From Salinibacter pepae (GTDB taxonomy: Bacteria > Bacteroidota > Rhodothermia > Rhodothermales > Salinibacteraceae): a DNA stretch of 64,000 nucleotides. The stretch lies in contig NZ_CAMTTE010000001.1 of assembly GCF_947077775.1 (NCBI RefSeq), positions 2,198,501 through 2,262,500 on the forward strand, in the 5' to 3' direction. The notes under the pieces are model-generated. The model was not told where the DNA came from. It worked only from the letters and a program-made list of their open reading frames with translations, and ran no database searches. Position 1 is the stretch's first letter; each line of letters begins with the position of its first letter. Position numbers and translations under genes: made by a program. Below, one piece after another: positions 26,157 through 35,425 of this stretch.

Positions 26157-28010
26157 TCATGGCGCCCGCCCACCAGCGAGCGCAGGAATGCCATCAATGA
26201 CAGAAATGACACTCTCCGCACCGGGCAGTCCCTCCGTTCTGGGGGAATCCTTCCGCTCCGGGCGCCGCTTAGCCCACATCCCGCGCTTCGGTTTCCGCAG
26301 TAGGCCGGCCTTCCGCCAAGACTTGAGCCACCGCTGTACGCCCCGCTTGCTCGCGCCGAAACCGGAGGCTAAATCCTTCGCCTCCGCTGTCGAGAACGGA
26401 TCTTCGGGGAGCGCCTCCAGATACTCCCGCTGCCGCTCGGTGAGGTCCCGTTTCCTCTCGTTAAGTTTCGCCTGAGATCTGGCCTTTTCCTGAAGCGCCT
26501 TTTCCTGAAGGCATGTGTCCTGTGGGCCGTCGTCTCCTTGAAGGCGAGCCCCGACCTCGATGGCATGGAGAAGGTATGTCAGAGACAGGCGAATACCCGC
26601 CTCCATGTCTTCAGCCCCCAGCTCAATGGACTGGGTTGAGGCCGGTGGAACCCCGCTCTCCGCAAGCCGAACGCCCCGGAGGACTACGGCGATTTTCACC
26701 GCCTGAAGCCCCGCCCGAGTGAGGGAGGCCTGCATGGAGCGGGGCACGCTCTCGTCTTCACGCCACTTCTTGGTGAGGGAGCGGAACGCCCGGGTATGCG
26801 CTTCCTGCAGGGCACCTGGTACGCTCACCCAAAGCGGCGTCTCCCTCGCGCCGAGCTGGCGACGTGCCTCCCGAAATTTTTGCCCGGCGCCCCGGAGGCT
26901 CTCTTCCAGGCTTCCTCTTCTTTCTCCAGACTGTAGATCTTCAGACTGTGGGCCCTCAGACTGTGGACCCTCAGACTGTGTACTTTCAGACTGCGGGCTC
27001 CGGAACTGCGGGCTCCGGAACTGCGGGCTCCACTCAAACTCCCGGTCAAACCGGTAGAAGAGAAACCGGCTGAAGAGCCCATTTCCCGTGCCGGGCGTGC
27101 TGCCACTGCCGGACATGAATCCGCCAAGCGCGGCCGGCGTGCCGGCCAGTGCGATGGAGGGAGCCGGGTGGGGAATGGTCACCGCGCCCTTCGAGGACCG
27201 GCTCATCCTGATGGCCTCGTTCTGAAGCCCCTTCAAGAGCACGTCGGTGAACGATCCCCAGGAGCTTCCGAGGGCCCGGCTGAGCGCCTGGAATTCCGTT
27301 TCGAAGATGACCCCATGCGGAATCTCCTCAAGCCGCCGCTTGAGGGCAGCGGCGCTGCTGTCCGCGGCGAGGAAGAGTTGCCGTCTGCCAGCCCGAACGC
27401 CGGGCCGTTCCCGACCAGGAGGCTCTTCTTCAGGTCCTTCTTGACCAGTGGACGACCCCTGCGGAGAGGCCCTGCCTTCTGGATAGGCCCCGCTCTCCAA
27501 GGAGGCCCCGCTTTTCGGGGAGGTCCTGCTTTCTGGGGAAGTCCCGCCACTGGACGTACTGTTGGACGGCCGGCCGTACTTGCGGGCGTGGCGGAGCGCG
27601 CTCTTTCCGGATGCCGGCGGGGCGACCACTGCACTGTAGAGATTGGGGCTTACCCCGGTCCCTCCGTAGCGGAACCGGACGTTTGGTAGTGCGCCGGCCC
27701 ACACCGGAAGCGCGCCGGTGAGGAAGACGTCCCGTTTCCTGAGGTCGCCACGCTGGCCAATACGGAAGGCCGGCTCTGCGAGAAGCTCAGGCAGAAGCTC
27801 CAGGATGCGGCGGGAGAGGTATCCCTGGCGGAGACTCTCAAGTTCTCCGGAGCTGCTAGCGTCTCCGGAGCTGTCAGTCCCCCCGAAGCTACTGCTGTCC
27901 TCATCATAATCGGCGGCTGACTCAAGGGCTGGGGGCGGAATGAAGGTGTCCGGTGGGCCCTGAGGTTGCGAGGTGTCAGAGAAAAATGGGTTCTCGGAAG
28001 AGGTCGTCAT
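26157..28010 (-). CDS. DUF3987-like protein with internal tandem repeats
   Basis: The start is read from 28010 (MTTSSENPF), giving 617 residues; a start at 28076 would add 22. The order resembles DUF3987 proteins of plasmids and phages, which carry a degenerate helicase-type ATPase. An N-terminal acidic Ser-rich region is followed by YSAVVAPPASGKSALRHAR (a Walker-A-like PPASGKS). After an insert comes DSSAAALKRRLEE and IFETEFQALSRALGSSWG, a central region FSRFLFYRFDRE, and a C-terminal helix-turn-helix (DLASGFGASKRGVQRWLKSW). Two inserts consist of short repeats (Ser-Pro-Gln-Phe-Arg type and Pro-Glu-Ser-Gly type) coded by 15-bp and ~20-bp DNA repeats. It probably served replication of an integrated element. 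Confidence 0.6.
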   Translation of the reverse strand: MTTSSENPFFSDTSQPQGPPDTFIPPPALESAADYDEDSSSFGGTDSSGDASSSGELESLRQGYLSRRILELLPELLAEPAFRIGQRGDLRKRDVFLTGALPVWAGALPNVRFRYGGTGVSPNLYSAVVAPPASGKSALRHARKYGRPSNSTSSGGTSPESRTSPKSGASLESGAYPEGRASPQGSSTGQEGPEEEPPGRERPGVRAGRRQLFLAADSSAAALKRRLEEIPHGVIFETEFQALSRALGSSWGSFTDVLLKGLQNEAIRMSRSSKGAVTIPHPAPSIALAGTPAALGGFMSGSGSTPGTGNGLFSRFLFYRFDREFEWSPQFRSPQFRSPQSESTQSEGPQSEGPQSEDLQSGERRGSLEESLRGAGQKFREARRQLGARETPLWVSVPGALQEAHTRAFRSLTKKWREDESVPRSMQASLTRAGLQAVKIAVVLRGVRLAESGVPPASTQSIELGAEDMEAGIRLSLTYLLHAIEVGARLQGDDGPQDTCLQEKALQEKARSQAKLNERKRDLTERQREYLEALPEDPFSTAEAKDLASGFGASKRGVQRWLKSWRKAGLLRKPKRGMWAKRRPERKDSPRTEGLPGAESVISVIDGIPALAGGRAP

Positions 28011-29078
28011 AGGTAAACTCGGCTGCTTGAAAAAGACGAACGGGTTGGCGGTCTTGCCATCTGGATGGACCGGCAATCCGGGTGGATTGGCGTTCCGAGT
28101 GGCGCATATTCGCTACCTACACCCAAGATCGGAGATGGCAAAGACATCGTTGTTGACCCCCGTTTTTGCTTTTCGGTTACCGATCGCTCAGGCGCCAGCT
28201 GAATGTTTCTGCGGGCGGGTGCCGCCTGCACCTCTCATCGAAACTGGCGTGCCGACCGGCGTCCCGCAGTCCTGTACCTGCCGAGAGGCGGTCTTCAAGG
28301 ATGTCAGATTCGGAAAGGATATCAGATTTGGACAAGTTCTCCCAAGCACCTAAGCGAGAATAAACCCAAGCGAGAACAAGGCGCCCGACAGTCGAAACTC
28401 GCGCCATCGGCAAGGACGTGTAGGCAGGAAGGAGGCGGGGCAGAGCCGCCGCTGAAGGTAGGGACGGGGTATCAGGCGCCGCAAAAAATGAATAATAGAC
28501 AAATACGCGCACGCGCCTTGAAGAGAGTGCTTTTCGCTCTTCCTAGCGAATACCATGGCCTGAGGGTTGAGGAAGCGTGGTGTCCTCTCAAGCCCTCTGA
28601 GCTCCGCCTGAGGAGGGGCGTGTGACAAATTTTGCACCTCCCGATAGAAAATACGATTGTTCCGAAGGGCAAATTCGTCCCATCCGCTCCGCTCCCCACT
28701 TAAGCTCGTCTCTGACCGGTACGACTGGCCGCCGACACCGGCTCCATTCGGTATAGGCTCCGTGGGATGGTTTCCATGACACGGTCTCCATTCTGCGCGA
28801 GCCACGACTGATCCGGCCCAAGCCTGCGTGCCCCGAGCCTGTCCATCACCCCAAGCACCACCATGGTCGGATTGCCTCAGTCGGATTGCCTTGGCCAAAC
28901 TGCGATGCCGTCCTCACGCCTGATGCTACCGCTGCCACTGTGAATCCTGCCGAAATGCAATTATCAGGAGGGCCCTCCCACCATATCGGTGACAGGAGGC
29001 CCCGTGCTCCGGGCAGCTCGGCGCACCTCGGTGCCTCTTGACTCGATACTACCAGTCAATGGACCCATGTTTAGACCA
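28011..29078. other. Divergent spacer between DUF3987-like and Rad52-like genes
   Basis: About 1.07 kb separates the two divergent genes and should hold both promoters. Open frames exist (for example on the minus strand at 28350-28898) but none has recognisable domains or convincing composition. Short self-similar motifs such as GGAAAGGATATCAGATT occur near 28300. Confidence 0.35.
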
Positions 29079-29840
29079 ATGAACACCCCAACCGAAAATG
29101 ACGAAAGCTCTACTCCCCCAAACGGCGGTGGCCCAAATGGTAGCTCGAATAAGAGTGACTTGGAGAAAGAAAATGATTCGGGAAAGGAACGGAGCCCGAG
29201 AGAAGAAGGCGCGGGCCCGGGCGCTAAGGAAGTCGCTTCGGGAGCTGGGGGCCTTGCGGCAGAGCGCGAGGTTACCTCAAGAGAGTGGCGCCGCCTGCGC
29301 GCTCCTTTCTCCCGAGAAGCTTATGTCGTGGGCAGTCGGGCGACCGGCCGGACCGCGGCGAACCTTCCGTTGGGGGCATACTCCGAGGAATCACAGCCCA
29401 ACGAATCCCAATCTGGAAGTGGCGGCGGGAGCCCCAACGAGACCCGGAATCAGGCGGTCGTCGACCTATGGCTCCGGGCAGAGGCAATCCGCGACCGGCT
29501 CGACCTAGTCCTAGGGCCCGGGCGCTACGGCTACCGCCTGGAGGCGGGGCCGGAGGCAGGCGGTACCTTTTCGATGCGCTGCCATCTCCGGATCGGGCCC
29601 GGGCGGCGAACTGGCATCGGAACTGGCCGGAGCCTCCAGCAGGCCGGAAAGGTCGCGCTAGCAAGTGCGGCGGAGGCCTTCGGAATGGGTGCCTCCGGGA
29701 AGATCGCCGGGCCGCTCGTGGCCGACAGTGAGAGTTGGCACCAGCTGCCCGGCCCGGTGCTCGAGCGGCTCGAGCGCCGAGAAGAGCTGTCCTCGTGGGC
29801 GCCGGGCTCTTCTGGGTCTGAAGACAAAGGACAGGCTTGA
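29079..29840 (+). CDS. Rad52/DdrA-like single-strand annealing protein
   Basis: The start at ATG 29079 gives 253 residues; an earlier start at 28989 adds 30 residues of unlike sequence. After a low-complexity acidic N-terminus (~1-65) there is LRAPFSREAY, a run AVVDLWLRAEAIRDRLDLVLG, then GGTFSMRCHLRIG and KVALASAAEAFGMGA. This order matches the Rad52/Rad22 family as seen in DdrA-type bacterial proteins (short first helix, cross-over strand sheet, then a conserved Ala-rich helix before FG.G). It would anneal complementary single strands. It is divergent from the DUF3987-like gene, as expected in a mobile replication/recombination module. The call is by pattern and moderate. Confidence 0.5.
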   Translation: MNTPTENDESSTPPNGGGPNGSSNKSDLEKENDSGKERSPREEGAGPGAKEVASGAGGLAAEREVTSREWRRLRAPFSREAYVVGSRATGRTAANLPLGAYSEESQPNESQSGSGGGSPNETRNQAVVDLWLRAEAIRDRLDLVLGPGRYGYRLEAGPEAGGTFSMRCHLRIGPGRRTGIGTGRSLQQAGKVALASAAEAFGMGASGKIAGPLVADSESWHQLPGPVLERLERREELSSWAPGSSGSEDKGQA

Positions 29841-29955
29841 AGGCCACAGGCCACGAAGATCACGGGCTAGAACGCCCCGCAGGCCAGAAAGCCACACAGG
29901 CCAGAAAGCCTGTAGGCTAGGAGGCCTGAAGCACTGGAGGCGGGCTAGCAAGGGA

Positions 29956-29984
29956 GAGCCGCAGGCGGGGGCGGCTCTTTTTTT
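29956..29984 (+). terminator. Rho-independent terminator
   Basis: GAGCCGC pairs with GCGGCTC around a GC-rich loop and is followed by seven T. It lies about 115 bp after the Rad52-like gene, beyond two copies of CAGGCCAGAAAGCC. Confidence 0.75.
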
Positions 29985-30508
29985 GTCAAAGGCTCTTCTT
30001 GTCAGGAATTCTTTTTGTCAGGGGCTCTTTTCGCCGTAGTTCGTCGTTCGCTGCAGTTCGTTGAGGGTTCCGTGCCGCCGGTCACTTCCTTTATCATCGA
30101 TCCACGACTGGCAACTGAGGAAAAGAGCCCTCAGCCGAAAACAGGCGGCAGCGGCCCGCCCACCAAACAGTGAAATTTTCTGTTTGAGCTGTACTCCGTT
30201 TGGTCCACGGCTGTGCCCCGTTTGGTCCACCAGCCTAGCCTGTGCGGCGATCCAAGAGAACCATGAATGTAGAGAGCGGGAGCTCCTCGGGAAATCGCCA
30301 AAAAGACATCGCCAAAAAACGGTCACAGCGCCGGTGGCGCCAGCAGCAGGACTGTAAAGAAAGCAGGGCACACGCGGCATCTTGGTCGCGGGCGATACTT
30401 ATCTTGGTCGCGGGCGATACTCTGAGATGGCCCGCTTCTCACGTCTCCCAAGAACCCACCCTGCCCTTCTCCGTTTTATTTTTGCGCTCAAACAAATTCC
30501 TTGGTGCC
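29985..30508. other. Spacer with a 21-bp direct repeat
   Basis: No gene is convincing. ATCTTGGTCGCGGGCGATACT is duplicated at 30379-30399 and 30401-30421. The last 90 bp should hold the promoter of the Uma2-type gene. Confidence 0.45.
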
Positions 30509-31027
30509 ATGCCTACAACTGCACGAGTAGCAGATCACCAAGAACGCTGGCACGAGATTATCTCCGACCCGGGCCTCCGAGAGCTCCCGTACACTGTAGA
30601 GACCAACCACAGAGGCCAGATCGTCTTGAGCCCGCGCAAGAACCGCCACTCCGTCGCCCAGGAGCAGATTCAAGGCCTACTCGATGAACATGCGCCTGGT
30701 GGGCTTCAGCCAACTGAATTTGCAATTGCGACGGCTGGGGGCGTGAAGGTAGCCGATGTGATCTGGATGAGCCCAGGCCGATGGGAGCACATGCAAGAGA
30801 CCGGCGATCCCTCTACCCTCGCACCGGAGATCTGCGTGGAGGTGATGCCTGAGTCCAACGACTGGGAGTCCAACGACTGGGACGAGATGCACTCCAAGCG
30901 AACCCTATACCTGGAGGCTGGGGCCGAGGAGGTGTGGGTCGTCACCGAAGAGGGCGCCGTGCGGTTCTTCGCCGACGAAGAGATGGAAGCGTCCGAGGTC
31001 CTGCCGGAGTTTCCAGAGCACGTGTAG
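30509..31027 (+). CDS. Uma2-family (DUF820) restriction-endonuclease-like protein, copy 1
   Basis: The start is ATG 30509, which aligns with the start of copy 2; the frame upstream is open but shares nothing with it. The 172-residue protein has the Uma2 pattern: IVLSPRKNRHSVAQEQI, FAIATAGGVKVADVIW with the catalytic Asp, PEICVEVMPESNDWE with the catalytic Glu, then KRTLYLEAGAEEVWVV with the Lys. This is the PD-(D/E)XK nuclease fold common in cyanobacteria and some Bacteroidota, where its biological role is unknown. The stretch 30716-30968 is identical at DNA level to 31440-31692 in copy 2, so duplication or gene conversion is recent. Confidence 0.8.
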   Translation: MPTTARVADHQERWHEIISDPGLRELPYTVETNHRGQIVLSPRKNRHSVAQEQIQGLLDEHAPGGLQPTEFAIATAGGVKVADVIWMSPGRWEHMQETGDPSTLAPEICVEVMPESNDWESNDWDEMHSKRTLYLEAGAEEVWVVTEEGAVRFFADEEMEASEVLPEFPEHV

Positions 31028-31232
31028 CGGACCTCGCTCCTGGCCAAGCCGGAGACTTGTTCGTCCGCCGTGGAACGGCGGTGGGGAGGCGGGAGACCAG
31101 CCTGCACCGTCTGGCGGATGCCCGGAGGTCTTGATGGAGGATGGCGGGCTGCCCCGGCTACCCCTGCAGGAACGAACCCGCGCCGCCGCACCTCCGTTTC
31201 ATTAACACTTTGAACAGACGCAGCTGCCCCCC

Positions 31233-31754
31233 ATGCCAACGACTACAACACGAGCTGAGAAGCACCAAAAGCGGTGGCAGGAGATCGTTGCCGACCCAAG
31301 TCTGCAGGAGCTCCCTCACAAAGTCGAAACCAACCAGAGAGGCCAGATCGTCTTGAGCCCGCACAAGAACCGCCACTCCGTCGCCCAGGAGCAGATTCAA
31401 GGCCTACTCGATGAGCATGCGCCCGACGGGCTTCAGCCGACTGAATTTGCAATTGCGACGGCTGGGGGCGTGAAGGTAGCCGATGTGATCTGGATGAGCC
31501 CAGGCCGATGGGAGCACATGCAAGAGACCGGCGATCCCTCTACCCTCGCACCGGAGATCTGCGTGGAGGTGATGCCTGAGTCCAACGACTGGGAGTCCAA
31601 CGACTGGGACGAGATGCACTCCAAGCGAACCCTATACCTGGAGGCTGGGGCCGAGGAGGTGTGGGTCGTCACCGAAGAGGGCGCCGTGCGGTTCTTTGCC
31701 GACGAAGAGACGGAAGCGTCCGGGGTCTTGCCGGAGTTTCCGGAGCACGTGTAG
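31233..31754 (+). CDS. Uma2-family (DUF820) restriction-endonuclease-like protein, copy 2
   Basis: The 173-residue protein is nearly the same as copy 1 from the IVLSP motif onward and differs mainly in the first 45 residues. All active-site residues (Asp in VKVADV, Glu in CVEVMP, Lys in SKRTLYL) are kept. The intergenic DNA between the copies is not repeated, so only the gene body was duplicated or converted. The 3' end of the oppositely oriented group II intron copy 2 lies 113 bp downstream. Confidence 0.8.
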   Translation: MPTTTTRAEKHQKRWQEIVADPSLQELPHKVETNQRGQIVLSPHKNRHSVAQEQIQGLLDEHAPDGLQPTEFAIATAGGVKVADVIWMSPGRWEHMQETGDPSTLAPEICVEVMPESNDWESNDWDEMHSKRTLYLEAGAEEVWVVTEEGAVRFFADEETEASGVLPEFPEHV

Positions 31755-31867
31755 CTGGCTTTTCCCGTGGCCGAGCCGGAGACTTTTTCGTCCGCCGTCT
31801 CCAGGGCAGAAGAATTCCGTAGAATCCCGAGCGCGAGCCTCAACTCGACCTCGACGAAATATGCCGA

Positions 31868-32863
31868 GTGAAAGTAAGAGGTTGGCGCGTTTAATCCCTT
31901 CGGATACCTTAGAGGCCGTTTCCAACCTCTCCTTCCCGAACCGGGCATACACCTTTCAGCGTACCTCGGCTCTCTACGGAGTCTCTCTAGAGGCGCATCG
32001 GCCTCACGTTTCCGTGATGCATCTACCACGTTCCCATTCAGGAACGCACACTTCCGTCCTTTCCCATCTAGGGCAGGCTTCCATCTTCGGGGAAGGTCAG
32101 TCCCCTACCGGTCCCCGGATACTTATCCGGTCCCTCCTGCCGTGGGTTCGAACCACTTTGTCAAGGACTCGTCGATCATCCTTTGTACTTTGTATTTGAG
32201 GCTCCGCTGTCCACCTTCGCCAATGGCAACCATTTTCGGGTTGCTCCAAGACTACTACGCAGGCTCCGCCAACATCCGGTGGGCATCGGTAGGTCTAGGT
32301 ACCTTCACATCCCATCGGATGCATCCTGGATTCGCAGGTTCATTCACATTCGCCAAACGTTAGGTCCCGCCTCCCACATGTCCCTTGTACCCGGTAGTAC
32401 AACCGGGCTATCGCGACCGGAGCCTTAAAGCGTGGTATAGGCCCCGTGCCTCCTTCAAAAGGAGACTATCTGTTGGGCACCCTGATTACGCCCTTCAGTA
32501 GTCGCGCAGACCTCTTTTGGCGTCCCGGCAGGAGACATGTAGAGTTTCTGCATGATAACAGTAGCAATGTGCCTCTCACGGGACTTGTCTCCGCCAAAAG
32601 ATTCAATCTCTGGAGTAGCTTCAGTCCGGGGTTTCTTTTCCCGATGGGACTAAGGCGGTTCTTTGGGAATGACCTTGTTTGGCCATCGCCAAGGGGAGCA
32701 CCTTAGGACCTGCTACTGGTCCCGTCTCCCCCTTCCTGGGCCGGATGCTCCACGGCACGTCCTATTATGTGCCGCCTCAAGCCCGTAGGGCGATTGTGCT
32801 GCTCACGTCAGCACGTGTTCAGTGCGAAAGAACAATCTCTGAACCTGCGATTGTCCAGCTCAC
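31868..32863 (-). mobile_element. ORF-less group II intron, copy 2
   Basis: This is the reverse-complement relative of copy 1, about 996 nt, starting with GTGAGCTGG at 32863 and ending with TTTCAC at 31868. Domain V is at 31938-31972 and differs from copy 1 at two positions (C to T each), both of which keep pairing as G-U. Domain VI is also kept. By eye the copies are roughly 85-90% alike, so they are not a recent pair. No reverse transcriptase is encoded. Its 5' flank runs into a frameshifted transposase gene and its 3' flank into the Uma2 copy 2 spacer. Confidence 0.8.
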
Positions 32864-32946
32864 TCAGGGGTTGAAAAACCACATCGCCGCAGGCGGCTTG
32901 AAGAAAGGCGTAACCAATATCTTTCTACTCAGCCGCCCTTGGCGAC

Positions 32947-33860
32947 ATGGACGCTATTTCTACACCTGTTCGGATCTACCTGTTCATCTGCCAGCGCAAG
33001 AACCTGTCGGTTCGGAGGCCGACTCGCTGCGGGGGCCCAGCGGCAGAGCAACAATAGCGGTCCGGAGTTTACCGACGAGGAGGTACTGACGATTTACGTG
33101 TTTGGGCCCGTCGAAAAGCGCTCGACCATCAGCGAGATTCACGAGTACGTGGAAGATCACTTTTCGGGCTGGTTCCCTAATCTGCCCATGCAGAAGAGCT
33201 ACAATCGGCGTCTGGGTTGGCTGAGCGCCGTTTTTGCTCCACTGGCCCGAGAGGCTCTCTCGATGATCGATTCCGAGAATACCCGTGGCAAGGCGCTTCG
33301 CATCGCCGATTCCATGCCGACCTGTGTGGCAAAAGGACAGCGATCTTCACAGGCGGAGGTTGCCTCCGATCGGCTCGCTTCGGTCGGCTACTGCTCCTCG
33401 AAATGTGTCTCCTTTCACGGCGCGGGAGCTCCACCTTGTCGTCGAGCACAGGTCCGAGCAGCTTCCCGTTCCGGAGCGGGCTGGGCTGACGCCGGGAAGC
33501 GAAAACGACCTCCGCGCTCTTCGGCGCGTGTTGTCGACGATCGAAGGTGGAGTCCTCTGTGGGGACAAGGCCTACTGTGACGGCCCTCTCAAGGAGAGGC
33601 TCGCCGAAGACCAGGATCTCGACCTGCTGACGCCAGTCAAGAAGGAAAAGGGTCAAAAGACTCTCTCGGCGGCTGATAAGCTCTACTCGGAGGCCGTAAG
33701 CCGGCTTCGACAGCCAATCGAGTCGCTTTTCAACTGGATCGACGAGAAAACTGGGATTCAGCGGGCCTCAAAGGTGCGATCATACCAGGGATTGCTCGTA
33801 CATGCCTTCGGTCGACTCGCTGCCGCAATGCTCCTTTGCTCTCAACCTCTGATTCGCATT
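32947..33860 (+). pseudogene. Frameshifted DDE transposase (IS982/IS4-like)
   Basis: Pieces of one transposase are spread over several frames: MDAISTPVRIYLFICQ from 32947, then FTDEEVLTIYVFGPVEKRS and WFPNLPMQKSYNRRLGWLS, then in another frame GGVLCGDKAYCDGPL and SLFNWIDEKTGIQRASKVRS. The order and motifs (a DKAY strand with an Asp, and a late ExxxxWxxEKTG region) fit DDE transposases of the IS982 type. At least two frameshifts make it inactive. I did not find terminal inverted repeats. It lies directly upstream of the 5' end of intron copy 2. Confidence 0.65.
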
Positions 33861-33948
33861 ACAAGACCAGCTGAAACCAACCACAGGCCCGGAAGGTACG
33901 TCTTACTTGCAGTAAGAGATAATACTTTTTGTAAAGCAAAACTGCCCA

Positions 33949-34245
33949 ATGCCAACCTCTACGCTCACGACTCGGGGCCAGACGACAATTCCGAAGCCGA
34001 TTCGGGAGGCTCTTGGTCTCCAGCCCGGCGATCGCGTTGAATTTATCCTTCATGGCGACCGGGTGCTTCTCCGCCGCGCAGGAGCGGATCTCTCAGCCCT
34101 CGACGGCATGTTGGACCGTTCGGGACAAGAACCCGTCTCCACTGGGGAGATGGACAATGCAATCGGAACGGCCATCAGCGAAGGCCACAGCGCCTCCAGA
34201 ACCGGAATTGAGGCAAAGACAGAGGACGACCATGACCGGAATTGA
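33949..34245 (+). CDS. AbrB/VapB-type antitoxin
   Basis: The 98-residue protein has the swapped-hairpin AbrB DNA-binding fold at its N-terminus: TLTTRGQTTIPKPIREALGL then QPGDRVEFILHGDRVLLRR. The acidic C-terminal half should bind and neutralise the toxin. The toxin start codon overlaps its 3' end by 14 bp, the normal arrangement for an autoregulated toxin-antitoxin operon. Confidence 0.82.
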   Translation: MPTSTLTTRGQTTIPKPIREALGLQPGDRVEFILHGDRVLLRRAGADLSALDGMLDRSGQEPVSTGEMDNAIGTAISEGHSASRTGIEAKTEDDHDRN

Positions 34246-34633
34246 CACGAACGTCCTCGTTCGGTACATCACTCGGGACCATCCCGAGCAGTACAAGGCC
34301 GCGAAACGACACCTTGAGTCCAACTGCACGCAGGAGGACCCCGGCTACGTGAACGTGATTGTCCTCTGTGAGCTTGCCTGGGTACTCACGACCGCATACG
34401 ACGCAGCATCAGAGGAAGTCGCTCGGGTTATCGATCAACTGCTCCGGACCCGCCAGCTACAGATACAGTGCCGGGATCAGGTTCGCTCGGCACTCGCTGA
34501 ACACAGAGATGGTAGGGCCGGCTTTCCGGACTGCCTGATTGGCCACCTCAACCGGGAGGAGGGGGCCGGCGAGACGGTGACCTTCGATCAGGACGCCGCC
34601 CAGATGGGCCGGTGGCGCGAGCTGGAGTGGTGA
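34232..34633 (+). CDS. PIN-domain toxin (VapC-like ribonuclease)
   Basis: The start is ATG 34232, overlapping the antitoxin by 14 bp. The 133-residue protein has the PIN active site: GIDTNVLVRY with the first Asp, VLCELAWVL with the Glu, GFPDCLIGHLN with a further Asp, and TVTFDQDAAQM with the last. VapC toxins cut RNA, usually tRNA or rRNA, when the antitoxin is lost. The pair appears intact, unlike the RHH/PIN remnant at 21696-22330. Confidence 0.82.
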   Translation: MTGIDTNVLVRYITRDHPEQYKAAKRHLESNCTQEDPGYVNVIVLCELAWVLTTAYDAASEEVARVIDQLLRTRQLQIQCRDQVRSALAEHRDGRAGFPDCLIGHLNREEGAGETVTFDQDAAQMGRWRELEW

Positions 34634-35294
34634 ACGGTGGCGTCTTTGTACGGTGGTTTCCTCATGCGGTGGCTTCCTCGTGCAATGGCATCTTTGTGCC
34701 GTACCGTCTTCCTGACGGAGAATCATTCGGCCCACGGCGCTTCGGGCCTCAATCTCAAAGCGTACACTCGTCCTTCGGCGACGAGCCAACTGGCCCTACC
34801 TGAAGACGGCAATAGCGATCACGGCACGGGCTTCAGCGGGGATAATTACAGCGTGGACGACCGAGGAGGGCACCGAGGAAATACTCCGGGCGTGCCTGGT
34901 TTGCGGGTGCTGGCGGGCATTGCGGAGCTGAATGCATGTCCGAGACTGTAGCTTGGGGCCCACAGGGGCCTCTTGCACACAGGGAGCATATTCAGCAGGA
35001 GCACATTCAGCAGGAGCACCTCGGACGGGGCAGCACGACGGCGGCCGTCAGCACGTCTTCCACGAGGAGGCGGCAGGAGGTCTCGTGCTTTTCAGGGAAG
35101 AGCAACGTCGGGGAAGCTGGAGGCTCATCCCGACGCTCAGGGCAACCCGGTCCCCGAACGTGTGCGTGCTCAGCACGCTGACCCAGGCCGGCGTGATCGT
35201 GACGGGGATCGGGCCCGGCACGACGGCCGAGAGCCCGATGCTTAGGTCCTGCCCGTACCACATGCCCATCACGTTTATAGTTATAGTATTGGGT
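34634..35294. other. Spacer with a possible outer-membrane barrel fragment
   Basis: No intact gene is seen. On the minus strand about 35100-35272 reads GMWYGQDLSIGLSAVVPGP and VALSVGMSLQLP, which looks like the last strands of an outer-membrane barrel protein, but the frame then breaks. TGGCTTCCTC-type near-repeats occur around 34650-34690. No groES is present although groEL lies beyond the next element. Confidence 0.35.
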
Positions 35295-35425
35295 TGAGCG
35301 CGAGAAGGGCCGTAAAACTCCCGGCTTTAGCCGAGAGATATACGGACCTTTCTCGCCCAGCGGAGTGAGAATGAATTGATGCTCTCCCGAAACTTACAGC
35401 TACTAACTATGTTGCTGTAAAAAAC

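Noticed and set aside
28350-28898. A 182-codon minus-strand frame between the DUF3987-like and Rad52-like genes
   Set aside because: It has low-complexity Arg/Ser/Gly content, no motifs and overlapping alternatives in other frames; coding is not supported.
32141-32165. GGTTCGAACC-like tRNA T-arm
   Set aside because: It lies inside group II intron copy 2, has no acceptor stem or anticodon arm, and is not kept in copy 1.
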